64,000 nt of DNA from an uncultured Eubacteriales bacterium (GTDB lineage Bacteria; Bacillota; Clostridia; Oscillospirales; UBA644), in contig CAKSBH010000007.1 of the NCBI GenBank assembly GCA_934438175.1, positions 52,618-116,617 of the forward strand, read 5' to 3'. The notes under the pieces are model-generated. The model ran no database searches and had not been told where the DNA came from. It was given only the letters and a program-made list of their open reading frames with translations. The translations under genes and the position numbers were made by a program. Positions 58,482 through 64,000 of this stretch are shown one piece after another (position 1 is the first letter of the stretch; each line of letters begins with the position of its first letter).

Positions 58482-59363
58482 TCATTTGAGTTTCAGTTTG
58501 TTTGCAAAAAAATCTTCGCTGGAAACATAATTTTTTCTTCGGAAGCGTCCCAGTCCGAACAGCGAATCCGGATCTCCGAATACAACGGTGTTCATGCGGC
58601 TTTCACAGGTCAGTGTTGCCGAGAACCCAAGATCCCGGAGAATTTGAGTTGAAACCTGGCTGTAAGCCCCGAACGGAAAGGTAAAGGTCGTCGGGTTTAC
58701 ATCGGCGTATTCGGAAAACAGCCGTTGTGCCCGGAGAAGGTCTTCTTCCAGAACGCGGGCGTATGCTTCGGTGCTTTCCGATGGGTTTTTGGATGCACCG
58801 TGCCGCTTCCACGTGTTTGTGTGAAGGTTGTAGGAATGATTCTGAATCTCCACTCTCCCGGAGTCCACCATTTCCCGGATCATTTCCCATGTGATGTGGG
58901 AATAGTAGGGATTCTTCTCTCCGGATTGGGAATATTTTTCCGTCATGGAAGCAATGGGTGAGATGACGATTTTGGCGTTGTATTTTTCCAGCAAGGGGAA
59001 GGCATACACATAATTGTTGTAATAGCCGTCGTCAAAGGTCAGCATCACCGGTTTTTCCGGAAGATCCTTGCCGCTGTGAACATAGTCCAGAAGATCCTGC
59101 ATGACCACGCAGGTGTAGCCGTGCTCCTTCAGATATCGGAGATCGCTTTCAAACAGGTCGGGAGAGATTACATAGGCGTTTTGTCGGGAGTTGTCTCGTA
59201 ACAAGGCGTGGTACATCAGAATCGGGATCGAAACGCTGTTTTCCCCGGTTGCCGGAACTTCGGCGGCTGTAACCGGTCCGAAGAGTAAAAGCCCGAAGAT
59301 TCCGCAGAGAAGAACCGCGATTCCCGATGCCGTGCGGCGAATGTGCCGGATTTGTTTCGTCAT
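58482..59363 (-). CDS. Secreted polysaccharide deacetylase (CE4)
   Basis: The 293-residue protein has a signal peptide (about 1-33, ending near VTAAE) and a CE4 domain of the PgaB/IcaB-like type: ILMYHALLRDNSRQNAYVIS, LTFDDGYYNNYVYAFPLL with both Asp present, EIQNHSYNLHTNTW with the metal His residues, and FTFPFGAYSQVS. It should deacetylate an N-acetylated glycan at the cell surface. The ATG at 59363 is used; the GTG 9 bases earlier overlaps the binding site. The downstream deacetylase is in the same operon. Confidence 0.87.
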   Translation of the reverse strand: MTKQIRHIRRTASGIAVLLCGIFGLLLFGPVTAAEVPATGENSVSIPILMYHALLRDNSRQNAYVISPDLFESDLRYLKEHGYTCVVMQDLLDYVHSGKDLPEKPVMLTFDDGYYNNYVYAFPLLEKYNAKIVISPIASMTEKYSQSGEKNPYYSHITWEMIREMVDSGRVEIQNHSYNLHTNTWKRHGASKNPSESTEAYARVLEEDLLRAQRLFSEYADVNPTTFTFPFGAYSQVSTQILRDLGFSATLTCESRMNTVVFGDPDSLFGLGRFRRKNYVSSEDFFANKLKLK

Positions 59364-59415
59364 GAATATCACCCGTTTCTATCCTATACACCCGGATGCC
59401 TTTTTAGTACAAAAG

Positions 59416-59458
59416 CCGCCCGCCGGAAGAGGAAATCTTTCCGGCGGGCGGTCGTTTT
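59416..59458. terminator. Terminator between the surface protein and deacetylase genes
   Basis: CCGCCCGCCGGAA and TTCCGGCGGGCGG form a 13-bp stem with a 10-base loop. On the minus strand four T follow. It ends the transcript of the large surface protein gene. Confidence 0.82.
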
Positions 59459-59470
59459 TTTGAGATAAGA

Positions 59471-62107
59471 TTATTCCGAGCGTTCTCTGGATTTTTTGCG
59501 AAGCAGAATTCCGATAAAGACAAAGCAGCACAGAATGATGACGGATTCCGCACCGATGACAAACAGAAGCGCATGGATATCCGGAGATGCATTTTTCACC
59601 GGCTCGATAAGCCCGGAAACTGCTTCCCGCAAGGATTTGAGCGCGTCCTCGTATTCTTCTTCGGTGGCATCTTCTTTGCGAAGGACGGCTTCGGCATTCT
59701 CCATCGCCTTTGTGAGCGCGGCTCCGGACTCTTCCGTGTAGCGTTCCAACGGGATGGTCTGCGCATCCTGCCATTCTGTCTTCAGGGTCTTGCGCACCGA
59801 AAGTTCAAGTCCGTTCCACGCTGCCCTCAGGGCATCGCATGCTTCTTTTATGGCAATGTCGGTTGCCGTATCGTCTCCGAATACCGCTTTTGCGCGCAGG
59901 AGTGCTTCCCGGAAAAATTTTATGGAGGCATTGGTCTTGTCGGAGAGGTCGGTGGCTTCCGCCTGTTCCAGCGTGCGACGCAACTGCTCCCGTTCGGTCA
60001 GAACCAGCGCCTCAATGGCATCCCGGATTGTTTGCGCAATCTCAAAACGCTGTTCGTCCTCAACGGTCGGATCGGTGAGCATCTTTTTTGCTTTTGCAAG
60101 AGCGTCCGAAAGGGGACGGTAACTTTTTTCTGTGTAAATAGCGGCATCATACGCCTCGGCTTCGGCAATCACATCGAGAAGAAACGTCTGCAGATTGTCG
60201 ATGGCGTTGCGGATCTCGTTTGCCGCACTTTCCAGGTCCGCATCCGATGCCTGCTCGTCTTCCAGCAAGCGTTTTGCGTTTTGGATGGCTTGTGTCAAAG
60301 CCAGAAAAGAATCTTTGGAATAGCGATTTTCCGGGTAGGCCTCCGCCTGAGCCAGCAATTCTTTCAGAATGCCGGACGGCTTCGGTGCCAGGTTATCAAT
60401 GGCAAGGTTCAGGTTCGAAAGGGCTTTCAGCAAATCGGAGTCCTTTGCGTTTTCATCGGCAATCCGTTCCTTCGCCGCGGCTTCCGCTTCGGCAAAAGCA
60501 CGGTAAGAATCGGTACTGTAATCCTTTTCTGAATATTTCCCCGCAATCTCCGCAAGACGGCGGGTCAATGCCGCACGGGGGGCTTCTTCCAGCGCGTTGA
60601 TGGCGTTGCTGATGGCTTTGATGGATGCGTTCAGCAGGTCATCACTTGCTCCGTTTTTCAGCCGCTCCTCCGCGGTGGCAATTGCATCGGTCAGTTTTTT
60701 GAAACTGGTGGCAGAGTAATCCTTGGCGGAAAGCATGTTTGCTTCTTCAATTTTTGCACGAAGCGGAATGGCAGGCGACTGCTCCAGCCCGCTGATTGCT
60801 TTTTTCAGTGCCGTGATCTGTTTATCCCGGTCCGCTTTTTTTGCCGAACTGCTGGCAAGAACCTTCTCTGCGGCGGCGATGGCGTTCCGCAGCGTTTTCA
60901 GCGATGCCGTACTGTACTTGGAGGTGTCCAGATATGTTTTCGCTTCGTCGATGCTGTCGGCAAGCCGGAAGCGCAGTTTTTTCATGAGTTCGGAAAGCGT
61001 TTCCGCGGCAGCCGTGCAATCGTTTTCGGCTGCGGATGTATTTTTCAGAAGCTGCTGCGCATCGGAAAGCGCATCGGAGAATTCGTTGAAGGAAGTTTCC
61101 GTATATTCATCGCGCACAATGGTTTTTGCGGTTGCAACCAGTTCCTCCAGCTTTTTATATTCGGATTTCTGCAGGTTTGAAATGGCTGTTTCAATGGCAG
61201 ATGTTGCGGCGAGAATGTTTTCGTCCGTAGTGTTCCAGGCATCGGCTTTCTTCTTTTCAGCTTTTCCGTTGGCAATCGCTTCGGAAAGCTTTGCGTAGGA
61301 TGCGGGCGTGTAGTCTTTTTTCGCCAATCTCTCTGCCTTTTGGATGGCATCCTCCAGCGCGGTTGCATAGGTTTTTTTAAGCGCCTGAATTTTGTCGTTC
61401 AGCGCTTTTGTCTTTGCCGAAATGGTTGCCTGCTCATCGGCGTAATGGGTTCCGGTCTGATAGACCTTTGCTTCTTCCAGTGCAGAGAGCATTGCTCCGT
61501 AAGAAGTAAAGGTATAATCTGTTTTTTTCAGGGCTTCCGCCTTGGCAATGGCCTGGTTCAGTTCCGTCAGATCTGCTTTGGGAATATCATAAACAAAGGT
61601 ATGGGTCGCCGGTTGACCGAGCGATTTTCCGCTTACCCATTTCAGAATATTTGCCGGCATCGGCGTAAAGGTAAAGGCGTTTTGCAGTTCGGTTGCCGAA
61701 AGCGTTTTTTTTGCGCGGTATTGCAGCGTGACGACCGTTCCGCTTCCGGTATATCCATCTGTTTCCATGAGGGTTCCTGCCGTGACGACGATTTTGCGGT
61801 TGTCCGAGGTGTCCCGGTTGACGCTTCTCATCTTGGCTTTTGTCAGCATTTCACCCTGCACGCCTTCGTTCAGCTCGGAAATAAGAGCAACGGCGCTATC
61901 ATCGGTCTGAATGGTAAACATATAGCCGTTGATGGTCTGCTTGGTCGACAGGTTTACCGAGATCGTGAACGTTTCGCCTTCTTTTGCCCCGGCAGGGAAT
62001 GCTACCGTGAAGGTGAAGTCCACAGCTGCCGCATCGGAAACAAAGAAAACAGAAAACAATCCGACCAAAACAACAAGAGAGATAAGGGTAACGACGGCTT
62101 TTTTCAT
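59471..62107 (-). CDS. Surface protein with cohesin-like domain and about ten FIVAR-type repeats
   Basis: The 878-residue protein has a signal peptide (1-28), a beta-rich N-terminal domain (about 30-170) resembling cohesin modules (EGETFTISVNLSTKQTING, VVTLQYRAKKTLSATEL), then ten alpha-helical repeats of about 65 residues, each with a Y-x-x-x-S-[FYL] turn such as KDYTPASYAKL, DEYTETSFNEF, KDYSATSFKKL and NRYSKDSFLAL. Such FIVAR-type repeats form extended stalks on surface adhesins and glycosidases. A C-terminal helix (about 848-868) with a basic tail anchors it in the membrane; there is no LPxTG motif or catalytic domain. It is monocistronic with its own promoter. Confidence 0.8.
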   Translation of the reverse strand: MKKAVVTLISLVVLVGLFSVFFVSDAAAVDFTFTVAFPAGAKEGETFTISVNLSTKQTINGYMFTIQTDDSAVALISELNEGVQGEMLTKAKMRSVNRDTSDNRKIVVTAGTLMETDGYTGSGTVVTLQYRAKKTLSATELQNAFTFTPMPANILKWVSGKSLGQPATHTFVYDIPKADLTELNQAIAKAEALKKTDYTFTSYGAMLSALEEAKVYQTGTHYADEQATISAKTKALNDKIQALKKTYATALEDAIQKAERLAKKDYTPASYAKLSEAIANGKAEKKKADAWNTTDENILAATSAIETAISNLQKSEYKKLEELVATAKTIVRDEYTETSFNEFSDALSDAQQLLKNTSAAENDCTAAAETLSELMKKLRFRLADSIDEAKTYLDTSKYSTASLKTLRNAIAAAEKVLASSSAKKADRDKQITALKKAISGLEQSPAIPLRAKIEEANMLSAKDYSATSFKKLTDAIATAEERLKNGASDDLLNASIKAISNAINALEEAPRAALTRRLAEIAGKYSEKDYSTDSYRAFAEAEAAAKERIADENAKDSDLLKALSNLNLAIDNLAPKPSGILKELLAQAEAYPENRYSKDSFLALTQAIQNAKRLLEDEQASDADLESAANEIRNAIDNLQTFLLDVIAEAEAYDAAIYTEKSYRPLSDALAKAKKMLTDPTVEDEQRFEIAQTIRDAIEALVLTEREQLRRTLEQAEATDLSDKTNASIKFFREALLRAKAVFGDDTATDIAIKEACDALRAAWNGLELSVRKTLKTEWQDAQTIPLERYTEESGAALTKAMENAEAVLRKEDATEEEYEDALKSLREAVSGLIEPVKNASPDIHALLFVIGAESVIILCCFVFIGILLRKKSRERSE

Positions 62108-62162
62108 GACGCTCTCAACTTTCTGAATCCGGAATCAGGATTCGGATAAATCTACTGAGATA

Positions 62163-62191
62163 AGTATAATATATTCCGGCTTAAAAGTCAA
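62163..62191 (-). promoter_or_regulatory. Sigma A promoter of the FIVAR-repeat protein gene
   Basis: On the minus strand TTGACT (62191-62186), 17 bases and TATACT (62168-62163). It lies about 55 bases before the start codon. Confidence 0.8.
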
Positions 62192-62198
62192 CGGCATA

Positions 62199-62224
62199 AA
62201 TCGGAATTCTTCGCAATTCCGATT
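62199..62224. repeat. Inverted repeat upstream of the surface protein promoter
   Basis: AATCGGAATT and AATTCCGATT are perfect 10-base inverted copies separated by CTTCGC, just upstream of the -35 box. No T run follows on either strand, so it may be a regulator binding site. Confidence 0.55.
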
Positions 62225-62401
62225 CGGAACGACCGGCATAAGCCGAAATTACGAAGAAAAAAATCGGCCGGAAAACCGGGTTCGGCTCGTCCCGTTTTGT
62301 TTGCATCTGCTTTCGACAGAATCCGATGAAAAGGTCCGTAAAAAAAACGGATATTTTTTTATCCGGAACAGCGTTCGACAAAAAAACAATCCGGCTTGCG
62401 C

Positions 62402-62407
62402 TATAAT
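62402..62407 (+). promoter_or_regulatory. Possible -10 element of the spoIIA operon
   Basis: A perfect TATAAT lies 33 bases before the spoIIAA start, but no -35 box occurs at 16-18 bases; TTCGAC is 22 bases away. In Bacillus this operon is transcribed by sigma H; I could not find a convincing sigma H element. A short hairpin (CGGATA/TATCCG) lies at 62348-62365. Confidence 0.3.
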
Positions 62408-62439
62408 AAAGCCGAAGAAAAACGAAGGAAGTGAAAACG

Positions 62440-62760
62440 ATGGTATCCCATACGGTTGCGGAGGATGTTCTTACGGTAAATCTGAAAGGGGAGATCGATC
62501 ATCATTCCGTGGCGGATTTCCGCAGCGAAATCGATGCGCTGATCGGTCGGTATGCTCCCATTAAAACCGTTTTGGATTTTGGCAGTGTGACGTTCTGTGA
62601 CAGCAGCGGTATCGCCCTGGTCGTCGGAAGGTATAAGAAAATGGCGGATCACGGCGGTATTCTGGAGTTGGCAAAAGTGCCCCGAAAAATCGGTGTGATT
62701 TTTTCCATGGCGGGAATTGACCGGATGGTCCGGATGACAGAACAGGAGAAGCGGACATGA
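62440..62760 (+). CDS. spoIIAA: Anti-sigma F factor antagonist SpoIIAA
   Basis: The 106-residue STAS protein has VNLKGEIDHHSVADF and the phosphorylation motif FCDSSGIALVVGRYK, where Ser56 corresponds to the Ser phosphorylated by SpoIIAB. When dephosphorylated by SpoIIE it frees sigma F in the forespore. The ATG at 62440 is preferred over a GTG at 62431, which directly abuts the GAAGGAA site. It is coupled to spoIIAB by ATGA. Confidence 0.95.
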   Translation: MVSHTVAEDVLTVNLKGEIDHHSVADFRSEIDALIGRYAPIKTVLDFGSVTFCDSSGIALVVGRYKKMADHGGILELAKVPRKIGVIFSMAGIDRMVRMTEQEKRT

Positions 62761-63200
62761 AAAAACAGAAAACAAACGAAATTGTTATCAACATGGAAAG
62801 CCGTTCCGGCAACGAGCGGTTTGCCCGGATGTGCGCGGCGGCATACGTGTCGGCACTGGATCCGACCGTAGAAGAACTGACCGACATCAAAACCGTAATT
62901 TCCGAAGCCGTGACCAATGCTGTTGTTCACGCATACGGAGACTCTCTCGGTACAATCCGGCTGAAGTTTGAAATGGTCGGGGTACATACGGTTCGTGTTA
63001 CGGTCAAGGATTACGGCGTCGGAATCTCCGATGTGGAGCAGGCGATGCAGCCGTGTTTTACGACCGGAAGCGAAGACCGCTCCGGAATGGGCTTTACCAT
63101 TATGCAGAGTTTTTCCGACCGTCTTCGCGTTCGTTCACGTCCGGGAAAGGGGACAAGCGTTGTCTTTGAAAAGCGCATCAAAGTAAAGAATGAACGATAA
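62757..63200 (+). CDS. spoIIAB: Anti-sigma F factor and kinase SpoIIAB
   Basis: The 147-residue GHKL kinase has the N box SEAVTNAVVHAYG, the G1 box KDYGVGISDVEQAM and the G2 box SGMGFTIMQSFSDRL. It binds sigma F in the presence of ATP and phosphorylates SpoIIAA. It overlaps spoIIAA by 4 and sigF by 11 bases, the usual tight coupling that sets the stoichiometry of the switch. Confidence 0.97.
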   Translation: MKKQKTNEIVINMESRSGNERFARMCAAAYVSALDPTVEELTDIKTVISEAVTNAVVHAYGDSLGTIRLKFEMVGVHTVRVTVKDYGVGISDVEQAMQPCFTTGSEDRSGMGFTIMQSFSDRLRVRSRPGKGTSVVFEKRIKVKNER

Positions 63201-63894
63201 TCTTTTGCTTCTGGAACGGGTCCGGGAGGGAAATGCGGAATCGGAAAGCGAACTGGTGGAAAAGAACTACGGTCTGGTCCGTTCCCTTGCCGTTCGGTTT
63301 TTGTACAGTGGGGTGGATTTTGAGGATCTTTGTCAGATCGGAAGCATCGGGCTTTTGAAAGCCATCCGGAATTTCGATGTCTCCCGCGGCGTGATGTTTT
63401 CCACCTATGCCGTTCCCGTCATCATCGGAGAGATCCGCAAATTTCTGCGGGATGACGGTATGGTCAAGGTCAGCCGGACACTGCGGGAACAGTATATCCG
63501 CATCCGCCGCGCTTCGGAACTGTTTGAAAAAAAACAGGAACGGCAACCCACCGTCGGCGAACTTGCTGAGCAGACCGGCTATTCTCCGGAAGATGTGATT
63601 GCCGCTCTGGATGCCGGCGGCATTCCGCTTTCTCTGGATGAAGAAACCGGGGATGACAGCGATCTTTCGCTTCTGGATCGGCTTGTTTCGGAAGATCCGA
63701 TCGGAAGCGTGGAGCGCATCGCGCTGAAGGACGGCATCGCATCCCTGGAGCCCAAAGAGCGCCAACTGGTGACGCTTCGTTATTTCTGCGGAAAAACGCA
63801 ACAGGAAACGGCGTTGCAGCTGAACATGACCCAGGTGCAGGTGTCACGGAAAGAAAAGAAGATCATGGAAAAACTGCGTCGTTCCGTGCAATGA
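63190..63894 (+). CDS. sigF: Forespore sigma factor SigF (SpoIIAC)
   Basis: The 234-residue sigma-70 family protein has region 2 (DFEDLCQIGSIGLLKAIRNF, FSTYAVPVIIGEIRKFLRD), region 3 (VSRTLREQYIRIRRA, QPTVGELAEQTGYSPEDVI) and region 4 (EPKERQLVTLRYFCGKTQQE with NMTQVQVSRKEKKI as recognition helix). It directs early forespore transcription. The spoIIAA-spoIIAB-sigF order and spacing match other spore formers. A terminator follows at once. Confidence 0.97.
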   Translation: MNDNLLLLERVREGNAESESELVEKNYGLVRSLAVRFLYSGVDFEDLCQIGSIGLLKAIRNFDVSRGVMFSTYAVPVIIGEIRKFLRDDGMVKVSRTLREQYIRIRRASELFEKKQERQPTVGELAEQTGYSPEDVIAALDAGGIPLSLDEETGDDSDLSLLDRLVSEDPIGSVERIALKDGIASLEPKERQLVTLRYFCGKTQQETALQLNMTQVQVSRKEKKIMEKLRRSVQ

Positions 63895-63895
63895 A

Positions 63896-63929
63896 GAAGA
63901 GGTCTCCGAACCGGAGACCTCTTCTTTTT
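63896..63929 (+). terminator. Terminator of the spoIIA operon
   Basis: A perfect 13-bp stem (GAAGAGGTCTCCG / CGGAGACCTCTTC, loop AAC) is followed by five T. Confidence 0.92.
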
Positions 63930-63939
63930 GTCCCAAGAA

Positions 63940-63962
63940 AACCACGCGATAGTCGCGTGGTT
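63940..63962. repeat. Inverted repeat upstream of the last gene start
   Basis: AACCACGCGA and TCGCGTGGTT are perfect inverted copies around TAG. No T run follows on the plus strand; on the minus strand TTTTCTTGGG follows. It could be a terminator for an oncoming transcript or an operator. Confidence 0.45.
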
Positions 63963-63979
63963 CAAAAAAAGGTTAACCG

Positions 63980-64000
63980 ATGAAGAAAAAAATCCTCCTA
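63980..64000 (+). CDS. First codons of a further gene (3' truncated by the window end)
   Basis: An ATG at 63980 opens MKKKILL, which looks like the start of a signal peptide, but only seven codons are inside the window and the upstream binding site (AAAGG) is weak. The downstream sequence is needed to confirm it. Confidence 0.3.

Noticed and set aside
62330..62430. A sigma H promoter for the spoIIA operon
   Set aside because: Expected from other spore formers, but no segment matched the sigma H pattern well enough; only a lone TATAAT was kept at low confidence.
1..64000. CRISPR arrays, tRNA or rRNA genes, insertion sequences and prophage genes
   Set aside because: I looked for regular direct repeats with spacers, cloverleaf-like blocks and transposase or integrase motifs and saw none.

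Overview
The window looks like a chromosomal segment of an anaerobic, endospore-forming member of the Bacillota, most likely Clostridia and possibly Oscillospirales-like. The grounds are the sporulation genes (cotJABC, spoIVA, yqfC-yqfD, spoIIAA-spoIIAB-sigF), the clostridial-style gene order yqfCD-phoH-ybeY-era-recO-mutS2, a probable Re-type citrate synthase, and a moderately high G+C content judged by eye. Promoters fit TTGACA-17-TATAAT closely, ribosome binding sites are strong (AGGAGG), and genes are packed into translationally coupled operons with many ATGA overlaps. No tRNA, rRNA, CRISPR array, transposase or phage gene was seen.

Layout. 1-1.8 kb: end of a phosphodiester glycosidase gene, a small membrane protein and a glycosyltransferase. 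1.8-7.7 kb: ylmH, the cotJABC coat operon, a VanZ-like protein, two half-size chromate transporters and spoIVA. 7.7-9.8 kb: a DUF378 membrane protein and a DRE-TIM aldolase-type enzyme. 9.9-24.8 kb: a long co-directional run that starts with the alternative D-glutamate peptidoglycan route (murL plus a murD-like ligase), continues with tldD/tldE, and then carries nucleoside salvage (deoC, deoD, deoB, cdd), a BMP-type nucleoside ABC importer, udk and tdk. 24.8-30.6 kb: a TetR regulator, a membrane flavodoxin-like fusion and two ABC-2 type transporter pairs. 30.7-34.6 kb: a histidine phosphatase, a serine hydrolase, dut, and two membrane-linked proteins, one an alpha/beta hydrolase that has lost its nucleophile. 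34.6-42.3 kb: yqfC-yqfD-phoH-ybeY-era-recO-mutS2 and a HAD phosphatase. 42.3-43.7 kb: a D,D-carboxypeptidase homologue without its catalytic motifs.

43.8-46.2 kb holds rpmG-secE-nusG-rplK-rplA. The expected rplJ-rplL-rpoBC genes do not follow. In their place are a strong promoter, about 330 bp of structured apparently non-coding sequence, and then (46.7-49.5 kb) an AT-richer patch with a peptidase fragment, a frameshifted lipoprotein gene, an intact membrane-anchored protein and a lipoprotein gene with an internal stop. rplA itself carries an in-frame TGA 20 codons before the expected end. This cluster of disruptions is the most unusual part of the window.

49.5-57.6 kb: a beta-propeller protein and an iron alcohol dehydrogenase on the minus strand, divergent from a five-gene catabolic operon (aldehyde dehydrogenase, split transketolase, 4-hydroxybutyrate-dehydrogenase-like enzyme, zinc alcohol dehydrogenase). 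57.6-62.1 kb: two polysaccharide deacetylases and an 878-residue surface protein with a cohesin-like domain and about ten FIVAR-type repeats. 62.4-63.9 kb: the spoIIA operon encoding sigma F and its regulators, followed by the first codons of a further gene. All assignments come from reading the sequence; no database search was run.
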